DNA from: Cloeon dipterum
Lineage: Eukaryota > Arthropoda > Insecta > Ephemeroptera > Baetidae
NCBI RefSeq assembly: GCF_949628265.1
Contig: NC_088787.1
Location: forward strand, 22,620,501-22,684,500
Length of the DNA: 64,000 nucleotides
Reading direction: 5' to 3'
Part shown: piece by piece, positions 12,801-26,100 of the stretch
Layout: the number at the start of each line of letters is the position of its first letter
Numbering within the stretch: position 1 is the first letter of the stretch
Notes under the pieces: model-generated
The model's input: only the letters and a program-made list of their open reading frames with translations
Told to the model about the DNA's origin: nothing
Database searches by the model: none
Translations under genes and position numbers: made by a program

Positions 12801-15800
12801 GTTTCGAAAAATGACAGAAAAATTGTTAACAAAACTAATGCACACCATTTAATTTTTTTAGCTCCCGATCATTATTGAGACCGTCAAGTGAGCACTATAA
12901 TTAATCATGCATTTTGAAGCCTAAAACCGTCTACCGACTAAAATATGTGGAAAAATCATACTTATTTGCTAAGATTTTTGCTCAAGATAATTTTTTATCT
13001 ATAGAACATGAAACGAAATAAGATTCTTAGTGTCTCCTATCTTTTGTACTACTGTATGAAGTGTTAGACATTTTGTTAAAATTAATTTGAAAATCATTGA
13101 ACTATGTATTATCATTTAAGTCTTAATATTTAGGATGATCACAAAAAGAAGACGACTTTTTTCAGTTTTTCACGCCCCTATTACTGCATACACGTATCAA
13201 TTCTACAATAGTGTAGTCCCGACGCAGCCAAGGGCTGGCTAATTGATATTATCTAGATGAATGGTCAGCGTAATGGAATTGCTCATCGCATGTAGTTGTC
13301 AATTCGTAGTGCAAGAAGTATCAACTGGGGCACGCACGTGACCTCTCTGAACTCTGCATTTAACGCGATTTTCACCGGCATCAAATCATGAAATTGAAAC
13401 TGAGGATAAGTGAGTCAAGCGTAAGTGATTGCGAAATTAAAAAAGTTGGACAGGATGAGACTGATTGGAAAACTTTGTCGAGTGTATAAACACTGAACTT
13501 CTTCCTTTTTGGGAGTACTCTATCTCGTCGCTGAATGTGATTATTTTTTGTTTGACGTCACGGCTTACTCGAGAGCCCTAGACAAATTTAATTAAATTGG
13601 TCATCAAACGTGGCGGTGGTCAGAAGGGAGTGAGTGGCGTCGGCAAGGACAGTATTCTAATAATTGGATCTGTACGCGCCGGAGGCCGAACTTGGCGGGA
13701 ATTCCAATAGCTCATATCCATCCATAGTTATTTGTAATAAAGTTGCTGGTATAGTGGTTTTGTAATAACTTCTTTAGATGACACATAGCTCTAGCCCTAG
13801 TAAACCGCTAGACTATAGCTTGAATTTCTGCATAGGATGCGAGATCACTTTTCAAAAATTATCTTGTGTTTAATAGTAACAAAATCATAGAGTTCGCAAT
13901 GTTCTAAAATAATCAAAATTGACCTTTATATATCTAAAGAAATCCTAAACACTACGTTCATACCAATGTACGCATACCAGGTTCAAAGCACCCACGTCCT
14001 TATTTTCACTGTCATTAACAGTATTATCACTGGCACGCTCATTTCGTATTGATCTTGCATTCAAGACCAACTATTTCATCGCACGTTTACCTTTCGATTT
14101 TACGGCAGCATGGTATATCACATAACTTTATTCGCGTCCTAAACTAATAAAACATTTATAGTTTCGATTTTGGCTTTGTTGACGTTGGCTCAAAATTTGG
14201 TAGCGCCTATAAAATTATTTAAATAATACGACCATGAGGGTTGAGCAAAAGGGTTGGAATTATTAATCACAAAAAGACACAATTATTATTGGCCGCAAAG
14301 AATTTGCATTTAAGGCTAATCGGCCGCACTCTGTTCCAGACCGAATCAATGTATCCAGCCGACTTCACCATGGAAACGGCGCAGAAGAGGAAGACGCGCT
14401 ACCAAGTCTCCCAACCGGTGGCCCTGGCGCTGCTGGCGGCAGCGCTTTTAGCTATCTTTCTCTCTGGCTTTGTAACCTACAAAGTCTACAGCTGCAAGTC
14501 AGAGGATTCGGGAAATATTTCAAACGAACTGAACAAAGGTCACACAACTGCCAAGTTGACCGACGTCCGGCTACCAACATCCGTGGTGCCAGACAGTTAC
14601 CTGGTCAAACTGGTGCCGCACCTCTGGGGTGAACGGTCCAACTTCACCTTCTCAGGCTTTGTCAGGATCAAAGTCAACGTGACTGAAGAAACTTCAAGAA
14701 TTACTCTCCATTCAAACAATCTTAATATTTCGTAGGTTCACCCAAAGGGAAAATTAAATAATGTCATTATTATAATAATAGATAAAAATGCATATTATTT
14801 ATTTCCACTCAAGCGATGCATTTAATTAATTTTTCATTTAAATTTTCAGAAAAGAATTAACTCAAGTATTTGGTCCTAACAATGAGACTATTACTGTCAC
14901 GTCTCAAAGCAGAGACGAAGCTAGACAGTTCCACATCATTCACACAGGTTCTTCACTGCAAAAAGGGCTTAGTTATACCGTGGAAATAACATTTGACGGT
15001 ATACTGAATGATCTCCTGCAGGGTTTCTACCGTAGCTCTTACCAGCAAGATAACGAGACAAAGTACAGAAAAGCCTAATTAAAAAATCATTCCATACTGA
15101 TTTAATTCTGCCAGGTGGATCGCAACAACACAGTTCCAGCCCACCGATGCTCGCCAAGCATTTCCCTGTTTTGATGAACCGGGACTAAAAGCAAGATTCT
15201 CAATCAGCCTTGCTCGGCCTAAAGAACTGATGGCTGTGTCGAACATGCCTAAAACGAACAACATATCTGAACCAGTGTAATTGCACGCGAGACATTGCCT
15301 GGATGGTCGACCCTAAATATTTATTTTTTGCAGTGAAGGTATGCCAGGCTGGGAGTGGGATCACTTTGAAGAGAGCGTTCCCATGTCGACCTATCTGGTT
15401 GCCTTTGTTATTTCCGAGTTCTCCAAAATGGACAACGGATCGTTCTCCGTTTGGTCCAGGAGAGACGCCATCAAACAGGCCGAATATGCTCTGCAGGTTG
15501 GGCCAGCCATCCTCAAGTATTTTGAGAAATACTTCAAGATTCCCTTCCCGCTGCCCAAGATGGATATGGTAGCGTTGCCCGACTTTGCTGCAGGTGCCAT
15601 GGAAAACTGGGGCCTCATCACATACAGGTTTGTCGAGATTATATCAATCCTTGACCTTTCCTGACTTAAAGAATCAATAGAGAAACCGCAATGCTGTACG
15701 AGGAAGGTGTTTCTGCAAGCAGTAGCAAGCAACGTGTAGCGATAGTCGTGTCGCACGAGTTGGCACATCAGTGGTTCGGAAACTTAGTCACACCATCTTG

Positions 15801-18800
15801 GTGGACCGATTTGTGGCTCAATGAAGGTTTTGCCACTTACGTCGAATATCTAGGAGTTGATGCTGTAAGAAAAATTGTTCAAGTTAAAAAAAAAACAAGG
15901 ATTGCATATTTTTTTTCAGGTCGAGCCATCTTGGCAAGTCTTGGAGCAGTTTGTGGTTGATGAAATACAGAATGTATTTTCGTTGGATGCTCTGGAGTCA
16001 TCCCATCAAATATCTATAGAGGTCGGCCATCCAGATGAAATCAACGAAATCTTTGACAGGATTTCATACCACAAAGGCGCTTCCATTATAAGAATGATGG
16101 ACCACTTTTTGACAAACAAAGTGTTCAGCAAGGGCTTAAACAATTACCTAAAGAATAAGTAAGTCTCCAATTTAATTATGTCTTCCATCAGATTTAAAAA
16201 AAAAATATCTAGAGCGTATGGCAGCGCGACGCAAAACGATCTTTGGGATGCGCTGACTGAACAAGCTCACAATGATCAGGTCCTTGACGCGAGCACCACC
16301 GTCGCGGAGATCATGAATACCTGGACCTTGCAGACAGGGTTCCCTGTGCTCAGTGTGAAGCGAAATTACTCCAATGGCTCAGCTTTGATAAATCAGGTGC
16401 ACCATATGTCAGCCCTTACAAAATGCAAATAATTAAACGTTTGGCTTCCAGACTCGTTTCCTAATCAATCCTGAAAGCAAAACAAGCAGGCAGGACTGCT
16501 GGTGGGTGCCAATTACTTACACAACGGCAGCAACCAAGGATTTTGAAAGCACCAAGCCAAAGTTGTGGATGAAGAAGGAGCCGAGGGTGGAGGTCAACGA
16601 CTTGCCCAAAGGAGATTCTGACTGGCTGATTATGAACGTCCAAGAAACAGGTGAGCAGGTTTCTGCTCGCGGTTTGACTTCAGTATTAATTTTTAATCAG
16701 GTTTCTACCGAGTCAATTACGACAAGAGGAACTGGGAATTGCTGACAAAGGCACTGAACTCTGCAAACTTTGGCGGAATCCACGTCATAAACAGAGCCCA
16801 GCTGCTTGATGACTCCATGTCCCTGGCCAGGGCTGGTCTTTTGGACTACTCAGTTTCCCTGGGCGTCACGAAGTACTTAAACAACGAGCTTGAATATACT
16901 CCTTGGAAGTCAGCACTCAACGCCCTTGGCTTCATTGACAGCATGCTTGTACGAACCGCCGCTTACGCAAACTTCAAGGTACAAGTTTAAATTTTACAAT
17001 CTTTCCCAGAACGTGCACGATATTAAACGAAAATCTCTTGAAGGCATATATGAGTAACCTCATGACCCGCATCTACGAAGAAACAGGCTCGGTGGAAATG
17101 CCTAATGAGCCCCAAGTGACCGTCTACAAGCGGATTAGAATTATGAGCTGGGCCTGCAGCCTGGGCCACCAAGAATGCGTTAATCACAGCATCAGCACGT
17201 TCAACCAGTGGCTCAAAAGTGAAAATCCAGACAAGAATAATCCGTAAGCTCTCATTTTCAATTTGTGCCAAGTTGAATATTTTCGGATACACCATCAATC
17301 ACTGGCAACGGCGTAATTAATGTCTTAATAGCCTCTTCTAAGGCAGACAAGTGGGCGGACGGGACTTATTTTTGTCTTTCCAGGGTTCCGGCCAACTTGA
17401 AGAGTGTGATTTACTGTACCGCGATCAAACACGGCGGGCAGAGGGAATGGGATTTCCTCTGGGAACGATATCAAAAATCGAATGTTGGCTCCGAAAGAGA
17501 TTTAATGCTCACCTCTCTGGGATGCTCCAGAGAAATCTGGCTATTGAATAGGTTTGTTGAAACATTTAAATCAATTAGCATCTGCACTAAGCTAATTATA
17601 TCGGCAGATATTTGTTGTGGGCTGTGACTGACGGTTCAGGAATCAGAAAACAAGACTGCGCCAGGGTATTTGGAGCTGTGTCCATGAACGTGGCTGGCTC
17701 CACAGTTGCTTTTAATTTCCTGCGCGATGAGTGGGATCGCATTAAGAGCTAGTAAGTATAACCCTTTCTACACGTTCACTCGTTCATTTGCAAAATTATT
17801 TTTTAAGGGTTGTCAGTTCAAGCTTTTTCATAAACACTTTCACATGATTTTATTTGCTGATTTTTACACACTTTTTTAATCAAATCTTATTCAATCACTG
17901 CATTATATATGCTAATTTTTCGCAAAGAGTAGTTGTCTGACAACCCCATAAATGGCCCAGCGCACTTTTGAATTGTGTGCCAAATATCACTATCAGCACC
18001 TTAAAAGTAATTTTGCAGCATCACTTTCCCTTATCCAAGATAAAAAAGATTTCTTCAACATTATCTGTAACCTGTGTTCATAAGCCAAAATGTTCAAGAC
18101 TAATTATGTGGCGTGTCTTTGTAAACATTCCTAATTCATAATTAAAAAGAAAAAATCTCATCATAATTAAAATTGTCAAGGCTTGCCAAGGTTACCGGTA
18201 GTATAATTGGGCCAAGTTTCGCTGGTTTTAAGAAAACAGCACGCACCTACGCAATTTTTGGCATGCGTTTTGAGTTTGGGAATTGTTATTTTCGTTAGCC
18301 TTGGCTCGTCGCTGTTCAGCGTGAGCAGCATGATTCGCACATCCACACTTCGCCTGCAGTCTTCACGAGAGTTGCAAGAAGTGAGTATGCGCTATAGTGA
18401 AATTTTGTTGCAGCGTCCAGAAGTCTGGTGGATTCGGAGGACTCGCTGAATTAGCTGACTTGCTTATCCCCACCATTACAGGCCAATCGGAGTACCAGCA
18501 GGTTGCCCAGAATGACACTGGAGAAGAGCGAAATCGGCAAAGAGACCGGAAATCCCAGCTTTAGAAAAAAATAATATTGATCAAATCGATTTTCTGAGAG
18601 ATTTTACACCATTTGGCTAGTTGGAACAACTAGTAACGCATTCAAATTTATTCATAGCTTCGTGCTAGAAGCAGATTTTGTTACAACAGTTGCCAATTTT
18701 CATTGTGAACTAAGTAAGGGGTTGCGAAAGGCAAGCTGGGTCTGGCAAGCAGCTTACTGCCAAGCCGCAGCTCATTAAAAAATCAGCACGGAATGACGGC

Positions 18801-19058
18801 GCCTCCGCCGGCGGAGCCACGCGGAAATGAAGCTGGGATTTGTCGCGTCTCTCCGAAGAGTTTTCCAATTACGTGCTAATTACGACTCTGGTATGTTTGT
18901 AGCTGAAGGAGTTCGCGACGAAGCGCGCCAGCGACTTGGGCCCTGCGACTAGGGCAGTGGAGCAGACTATCGAGCGGGCGCAGGCCAATGTCAATTGGAT
19001 GAAGAGGAACGCGAGGAACATTGAGGCCTGGCTCGAAACCGCCGTCAGCGGAAGTTAA
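6825..19058 (+). CDS. Membrane alanyl aminopeptidase N-like protein (M1 zinc metalloprotease)
   Basis: Type II membrane ectoenzyme that removes N-terminal amino acids. Fifteen exons: 6825-6845, 14340-14731, 14850-15062, 15115-15276, 15334-15627, 15681-15864, 15920-16158, 16213-16396, 16452-16650, 16701-16978, 17044-17243, 17384-17551, 17608-17751, 18299-18380 and 18903-19058; 971 residues, in frame throughout. A short cytoplasmic tail precedes one membrane helix ([17 protein letters not shown]). Then come the M1 N-terminal domain ([13 protein letters not shown]), exopeptidase motif GAMEN (350-354), zinc site HELAH (386-390) with the third ligand E409 in NEGFA, the catalytic-tyrosine segment ISYHKGAS, and an ERAP1-like C-terminal half. 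All catalytic residues are present. No GPI signal is evident, so the N-terminal helix should be the anchor. The first exon is the weakest part: an ATG in excellent context (CACCATGG) at 14370 would give 954 residues with the same topology. Confidence 0.93.
6846..14339 (+). other. Large first intron of the aminopeptidase gene
   Basis: About 7.5 kb from donor CAG|GTAAAC to acceptor TTCCAG, far longer than the other introns, which are mostly under 150 bp. GC-richer patches at about 9540-10150, 10560-10900, 12000-12300 and 12400-12660 stand out from AT-rich background and may be regulatory. No open frame in it resembles a known protein, and no tRNA or clear transposon ends were seen. Confidence 0.5.
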
Positions 19059-19411
19059 TTTATGCAGTTCAATTCGAGAGCAAACTCTGAATTACTATTT
19101 TCCGGAGAAAAGCGACGCCAAACTCAATGATTGTGCATTTTCTAGATTTAAAAAAAATTGCAACCCTGCTACCAGTGCGTGCACTGACGCGCAAATCTAA
19201 ATAGAAACTGTAAATCTATTCGCTCTGTACGTACTTACTAACTTCCTCGGCTATTTTTATAAACATTTACTGATTGTTCTAGTGTAAAATGCCATGTCTT
19301 TGCTTGAAAGAGACAAAGGCAAAGAACTCTCTTAGTTTTGAAGGGTGCGGTCGTATCGTACCCCAAGAGTTAATTATCCTAATCATGATTTTAATGTTGT
19401 TAAACTAAGTT

Positions 19412-19436
19412 AATAAAATTGTGCACGTTTAATAAA
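19412..19436 (+). terminator. Poly(A) signals of the aminopeptidase gene
   Basis: Two AATAAA hexamers (19412-19417 and 19431-19436) lie about 355-375 bp after the stop codon. Confidence 0.65.
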
Positions 19437-19583
19437 AAGTGTATATGCTAATTTTATTTCCGTAAGTCAAAGTTTAGAACCAGGAATTCTTTTATAAATA
19501 CTTGCATTTTTGATTCAATTTCCAATTCCTTCAGTCTTGTACAAGGCACCTAAAACCCAGGAAATAACAAACTTCTTTAAGTA

Positions 19584-19589
19584 TTTATT
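19584..19589 (-). terminator. Poly(A) signal of the SAC3D1-like gene
   Basis: TTTATT on the plus strand is AATAAA on the minus strand, 33 bp beyond the stop. The aminopeptidase on the other strand ends only about 150 bp away. Confidence 0.65.
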
Positions 19590-19621
19590 TTCAATGACTT
19601 TAGCTTTTCTATGACATCCAA

Positions 19622-20933
19622 TTAAGAGAAAATCGCAAGCTGACCCCCCAGTATAACAAGCAAAAGAAAGTACTTACCGGTTTGGAGTCCGAATTAAAAT
19701 TCCCTTTTGAAAATTGTAAAAAATCTGCTTCTTGCTTGACTCCATAGTTTTTTGCTTCGGCACGAACATCTTCGCAGCTCAGGAGTAACGAAGAAGACAG
19801 CCACTGCACCGGCACCTTAAGTATTTTGCTGCTGTATGCCACGCTCATAGCATTAAAAGCATTCCTACATAATAAATCAAATGAGATTTATTTTTAATTA
19901 CAAAATGCCTCCTCACATTTACCTTCTGACTGACGGCAAATGCTGAGCCATTGCACAGGCAAGTGGTGCGGGCAAATCTTGAAAAGAACGAAACAGCCTT
20001 GCATAATTGTTACTACTGTACAAAATGAACATTTGAATGGCATCCTCAGTCATTTTTGACCTAAGTAAAGAGTATATCATTGACACATCTATTTTTCATA
20101 AAAGAGACATACCTAGGCTTGGAAGACAGCAGCCTGACTATGCCTTCAGTGCGGTTTATGTCATGGAGTGCAAATATTGACTCTAACAAAAGCTGGTTCC
20201 GAGATGTAAATCCATAATCATAAGTATCCAGTGCCCTTCTGACACAGTCAATCAGCATATCATTGTTGAGTTTAGGGTCAAACTGCGATACTTTAAGTTC
20301 ACAAAGCCTAAAAGAAAATCTCGTTACTTTCAAATAAAATAACAAATAAAGTTATGCAATACCTGTATCCAGCGTAGAGATGAAACAACACCATAACTTC
20401 TAAAATAGGCAAAACATCCCGTCCGCTTAAGCCCTGGATAACGATGTCTTTTCTAACTGCTCGCAATCTGTCAGTTACAAAATCATAGATTGTTGACCAA
20501 TTTCCACACAGACCCTGTTCTTCCATGGCTAGCCTACATTAACAGCAATGAAAAATAAAATCATCTAACAAAATCCTTTTTGTTTCAAGCACCGCTGTAA
20601 TACCTAATTAAATAGATCGTTGTCCTTTCAAGAACAGGCAGAGGTCGGAGCTGATCAGCATTTTCGGCTTTGACACCAGCAGCTGACCGGCTGTATTCTT
20701 TCACCGTCTTCAAAGGGTCAGCTAGCGGAGGTTTATGATGTATCGTGCCAGCTTTCATTTCAAGTGGATGCAGGAGTCTCTGTCTTTGGCGGCTTCAAGA
20801 ACAAGCAAACGTTAACTATCGCGAAACTTATTCAACAGAATTGTGTGAAAACTTACAACTCGAGCTCAGACCTGGGGCACATTTCTTCACATGTCCCATG
20901 AATGAAATTTCCCAAAATTCCAAGCGATGACAT
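19622..20933 (-). CDS. SAC3D1: SAC3 domain-containing protein 1 (SAC3/GANP family)
   Basis: Small member of the SAC3/GANP/Leng8 family. Relatives act in mRNA export; mammalian SAC3D1 is linked to centrosome duplication and spindle formation. Minus-strand exons: 20933-20857, 20783-20604, 20533-20363, 20307-20113, 20060-19923, 19864-19678 and 19639-19622; 321 residues, in frame. The N-terminal GTCEEMCPRSELELLQR and LHPLEM match the family opening, where a Cys-Pro motif precedes the first helix. The long helical SAC3/PCI-like body follows (ERTTIYLIR, WSTIYDFVTDRLRAVRKD, LCELKVSQFD, SRNQLLLESIFALHD). The acceptor at 20783 was chosen because it restores the ELLQRLLHPLE frame. The last exon is tiny (LAIFS then stop) and is the least certain. 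Divergent from PSMD13. Confidence 0.9.
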
Positions 20934-21255
20934 TATGACATGCAAATTGAAATTTTATTTAATATTTTTACTAACAAAAAAGTTTCGATGAAACAGAATT
21001 GCGCTGGCAGAGTAATTAATAATTATCCAGGTGCTTCATGTATGTATAATGTTTGTTTACAAAATAAAATTAGTAACAAATAACAAATTTTGTTGCCAGC
21101 ACTGGGAGGTTTGCATGCTTCAAGCATTTCACACAGTCACGTCGCATAAACGCAATAAACCAATACAGTATACCAACATAACAAAACACCTGACGAACTG
21201 TGTAGTGTGTACTGTGTTGTTGCTGCAGAAAAACGAAAACTTGCTGACCCATGCG
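20934..21255. promoter_or_regulatory. Short divergent promoter between SAC3D1 and PSMD13
   Basis: Only 322 bp separate the two start codons, which point away from each other, so both promoters and 5' UTRs must lie here. No TATA box is placed convincingly. A CTGCAG-type acceptor just before 21229 leaves open a small 5' UTR intron for PSMD13. Confidence 0.6.
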
Positions 21256-23048
21256 ATGGCGTCGACCGGTGCAGTGAAGGATGCAACTAAGTATTTGGCC
21301 ACTCAGCAGGCCGAATCTCCTGCCGAATTGGCCGCCGAATGGGCTAAACTCGAAGAGCTTTACAACAAAAAGTAATCTTTCTTCTATCTTCTTTCTCTCG
21401 TTATGTATAATTGTGATGAATTAGCAGACGGCACCATTCGTTCCCTATCAACTCCTATGTATTGAACTAACTAAATTTGTATTTTCTTCGTTCTTTCAAA
21501 CAAAAATCTAACAAATTTTGTGAAAAGGGTTTTATGAGACTGATTTTCTTCCAGGCTATGGCATCAGATCACCTTGAAGTTGGGTATTTTCGTCAAGCAT
21601 CCAGCTCTTCTCACTGGAGACAAGCTGATTCAACTCTACAACAATTTCATCCAAGTTTTTGAGAATAAGTAATTATGATGAATTACCCCATTGAAATTTA
21701 TGTGACCGTTTTCTAACAATCTCACTTCTCTTGTAGAATCAATCCTCTTGCATTGGTTGAAATTATCGCCATTGTGGTGCAACAGTATGAAAACCCGAAA
21801 GATGCGATTGCATTTCTTGAACAGACTGAGCCAAAAGTGAAGTCTTGTACCGAAGCTGTGTCCCTGTGCAAGGTTCTAGCTGGTAGTCTAATGCTGAATA
21901 AACTGCAAGACCAATCAGGCACTAAGGTTTGCATTTCTGCCAGACCTCATGTAAAATCAATTTTAACTACTGTAATTCTTGAGTAGAAAGTTATTGACGA
22001 TGTGGGAAAACTGTTGGGTGATGAAGACGGGGTCACTCCTGTTCACGGACGCTACTATCAGCTGGCTAGTGACCTTTACAGGCTGCAGAGCAACTACGCC
22101 GAGTACTACAGGGCCTCCCTGAGGTACCTGGGTTGCTCTGACTTGAGCACAATCACAAGCGAGGACAAAATCAACATTGCAGCATTCCTTGGCCTTGCAG
22201 CTCTTCTTGGTGAAGGCGTTTACAACTTTGGAGAACTGGTCAGTAAATTATTTCTGTCAGTGGTTTATTGTTTCATCTCTAAATATTGTAGTAAGATTGG
22301 TTGTAGTATAATTTTGCTTTTGAAATTCTAGCTGGCCCATCCTGTTCTTGAGTCACTAGAAGGAACACCAGCCGTGTGGATCAAGCATTTGCTGCTAGCC
22401 TTTAACCAAGGAGACATTGCCAAATTTGAACAAATGAGACCCCACTGGGAGTCAATGGGCGACCTTGTAGCGCATGAGAAGCAGCTGCGGGAGAAAATTA
22501 CTCTCCTGTGCTTGATGGAGGTGAACGGAATAAAATTTTAAGATGCTGGATTTACTAAAAATCGTTATCCTGCAGATGACGTTCAAACGCCCTTCAAACA
22601 ACCGCATCCTCACTTTCGCTGAAATCGCCAAGGAAACCCAGCTGCCAGTAACAGATGTTGAGTTTTTGGTCATGAAGGCGCTGTCCCTAGGATTGGTCAG
22701 AGGAGCGATTGACCAGGTGGCTCAGAATGTGCAGATGACGTGGGTACAGCCACGAGTTCTTGATAAAAATCAGGTAATATAGAGCTGCTAACCTTTTAAC
22801 ACTATGTTAAATTATTTCCAAGCTATGTGAACTTCTCAAGTTTTGCAATTGCCAGGACGACTAACTGTGCAACCCAATTGGTTCCACCCTTTGAATAAAT
22901 ATTTTTCCATCATGATGCAATGATTCACACAACTTTAATTTTTTTGCAGATCAATGGAATGATTCAGCGTCTGAATGCGTGGTGCAATGATGTTAAGTTG
23001 ATGGAAAATTTGATGGAAGAGAAGGCTCACGAAATTCTCACCCTTTAG
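21256..23048 (+). CDS. PSMD13: 26S proteasome non-ATPase regulatory subunit 13 (Rpn9)
   Basis: Lid subunit of the 19S regulatory particle; it helps build the lid that positions the Rpn11 deubiquitinase. Exons 21256-21371, 21555-21668, 21737-21926, 21987-22238, 22332-22520, 22576-22773 and 22950-23048 join in frame to 385 residues, close to the roughly 376-393 usual for the family. N-terminal helices (LWHQITLKLGIFV, PKDAIAFLEQ, YRASLRYLGCSDL) lead into a C-terminal PCI winged-helix domain (ILTFAEIAKETQLPVTDVE, LVRGAIDQV, VQMTWVQPRVLD) and a terminal helix. The start was chosen because the protein begins MASTGAVKDATKYL and fits family length. An out-of-frame ATG at 21251 overlaps it. Confidence 0.96.
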
Positions 23049-23101
23049 TCTTACTGTAATATCTCACACGATTTTGTTTCACTTATTCTTGTAAGTTACA
23101 A

Positions 23102-23107
23102 AATAAA
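23102..23107 (+). terminator. Poly(A) signal of PSMD13
   Basis: AATAAA 53 bp after the PSMD13 stop and only 80 bp before the stop codon of the converging MED24. Confidence 0.7.
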
Positions 23108-23186
23108 CTGTAAAATTTAACTGCTTGAGAAGTTTAATTTATAATAAAAAGTAATACAAAAACCAACATGTACAACACACTCGGAT

Positions 23187-26100
23187 TTATCCCGATTTTG
23201 AAGTAAGCTCACTGGCATACGTTAGAGGGGGAGGCTGAAGGGACATGTTGCGTAGCATGCAGAGGTCTCGGGCGGTGTCTCTTCGGCCAGAAGAGGTGCT
23301 GGTGTCGTAGAGTTGCAACAACAACTGGTAGCTGAACCAGTCGGGCAGCGAGCTCAGCAAATTCGGCACCAGGTTGCTTGGCATCACCTGGAAGACAATG
23401 CGCGCTTTTTCCTTGCCACACAAGACGCAGAACTCCAGGAAGCGCAAGAGGAAGTGCTTGTGCTGCGTGATCCGTCCATCCTGAGCGATGAAGGAGAAGG
23501 TCTGAAAGCGAATACATGTTGAGGCCCATTGGATCTAAATATTAGCAACTAAAGTACCTCAAAAAGCTTTTGTAAAGCTGTCTTTAAGGGCTCTTTTATC
23601 ATTGGTAGATTAGATGTGTTGGAGTCGTCTGGGACAGCTGCTTGACTTGCACTGTTGGCGACAAACATCAGGCTTGCGCTTGCCTCACTCTGAGAATCTG
23701 TAGAGCCAAGTCGCAACATTTTTGCAGCAGGTACCATGCTTTCCAAATCCTGAAATAGAAGACGTTTAAAATAATTGCAATCAAGTAAATAAGTAAATTA
23801 GTAGCAATATGGTTAATAGAAATTTCAATTCAGATTAATAATGTACTGGCATTTGCCTTTATCTATAAGTCAGTATTGAATCCAGGTATTTCATTTTTAT
23901 CTTGACACAACAATGAAAAATTTACTCTTTAGTATGCATTTTCTTAACTAACTTTTATCATTTTCATAGATTTATATTAATATGATTGTGCTACCTCGGC
24001 ATCACTGTACATTCTTGCTCGTTTCCTCGTACTGGGCTGGCCTGACACCTGGTTGCTGCCAAACTCAAGGGCAGCAAAAATGCAATATGCACACAACCTG
24101 GCAATCGCAGACGCCTGAGGCTCTACTAGGTCGCCTCCCCTGTGCGGAAAGTTCAGGTTACAATCACTCAATAGGAGCCATTAGCCAATTAAGTTAACTG
24201 ATTTTTGTTGTGCAGGTAAATTGGTAGCAGGTGTTGCACAAGATTTAGTGTGCAAGACTCGATATCCAAGTGGAATATTCCAAATGCCAGGTCGACAGCC
24301 TTGTCCAGGTCACCGCTGCATCTGTAGCTCAGGACCTCCTGTTTGAGGGTAAATCAAATTTTTTAAGAGCTTTCCATTGTGAAACGTGACACTATTACCT
24401 TCACAACATTGGTGACAAACCAGAGCGGCCCACCAGTGAGAATCAGCGACTCAAGAGTATTTGTAGCTTCAACATTAATCCAACCTTTTTTGTGTGTGCT
24501 ATTCCACACAGACACAAGCTGCTCACTGATCGGCAGTCCAGATACAATACTATCCAAATGAGAAAAATGGTTAAATTAACATTTAATGTAAAAATGATAA
24601 CTTACTTGTGGGACAGCTTGGTTTTGCTGGCCAATGGTGGGTGAATGTCGTATTGCATTTTCCTGATAATCTGGAACATCAGGTTTGACCTGAAAGAATA
24701 TTTTATCAAATATTGGGATTGAACATCTTTCCAATTTTACCTCTCCTTGTAGTTATCTTGCTGCGGCATGTCATCAGTGGGGGTCAAAAACTGTTGAACC
24801 ATGTTCATAGGTTTAAGGAGAGCGTCGTGGTCCAAAATCTGCATGTAACTGCACAGCCACGAAGCGGCGCAAACCGGCAAGCAGCCCATGCGGGATCGCA
24901 TGTTGTCCAGAGACAACTTTACGTCTGTGGGAGAGAGTGCACCTTGCTCCCAGGCAAAAAGCAGCTCTTTTGTTGCAGCCGGAACAAGCTGACACACTTC
25001 GTGCCACTTCACTTGACTGTTGAAATTGGAGACATAAAATTCAAATTCTATATGCAGAAAATTTTTACTCAACGGTTAAATTTCATAATTCTTCTACAAT
25101 TGTATGTTCAATTGCTGCAAGTAAATTCAGCTGATTTTCACAGATTCCCGATCAAGTTCTTTTGATAGTTAGAAAACTGAACTGTCAGATTTTTTAAATT
25201 AATTTTTCCAATTTTGTTCTTGGAAATTTAGATAAAAAAAATAGCTAGAGTAATTTTGAGCAACACTAACACTGTATTCAAGGACAAGAAAACAAAAATT
25301 AGGGAATTGCTTTCAGTTTTTGAATAAAATTAACTTACTTGGTTTTAAATTCTGCATCAGGAGCGGTGAACTGAGTCAAGAGGGCATCTAATTTTGTCAT
25401 ATCGCAGTTGCTTAGCATCTGGTCTGGTGATTTTGGATGCCCCTTCTCAGCCATGCACTCATTGACCCATTTTTCAAAGAATGAGTTTCCTGGCGTGCCA
25501 TCTTCATTGAGAACAACCTCAGATCCATAGGACTGTAAAGAATTTTAGTATACTCAATTTAATTAAGGAGATTTTAAGCCTACCTGGACGATGGAACAGA
25601 GCATCAAGAAAGAGACGTCAAACAGCATTGCTCTGGTGAGAGAACCTTTGCCAGAGGACGCCTCGTCAACTCCCGGCACACGACTAAGCTCATTGAAGTT
25701 GATCAACTTTGAGACAAATGTTCTTAACTTATCTTCTACTGTGGCAACAGCAAGGATCAATTCAAAACTCTTGCCTGTCAAAACCTGGGATAGAACCCCA
25801 AGTAGATTTTCCTACAAAAATGGCATTTTTAAAATTCCGTAATTAATTCATAATTGACTGTCATACTGCCTGATTATTAAGATAGTCCGAATCTAGCGTG
25901 GTCAGAATCTTGGCCAGTGTAGGCTCAGCCCGCACAATCACTTTTAGAATAGTGCCAGCTGCCTGTTGGCTGTTGGGGTCAATTTTGATGACAGAAGACA
26001 CGGCTCCCTCCCTCTTTGCTGCAAAAGCTTGCGCCTGCTTTTCAGAGATGAGGCCAACTCGGTGCAGTTCAGAGGCGAGGCACTCCACCACGTTGCAAGT

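Noticed and set aside
21031-21255. In-frame upstream extension of the PSMD13 first exon
   Set aside because: It would run through the divergent promoter, and the peptide has no similarity to Rpn9; the protein from ATG 21256 already has family length.
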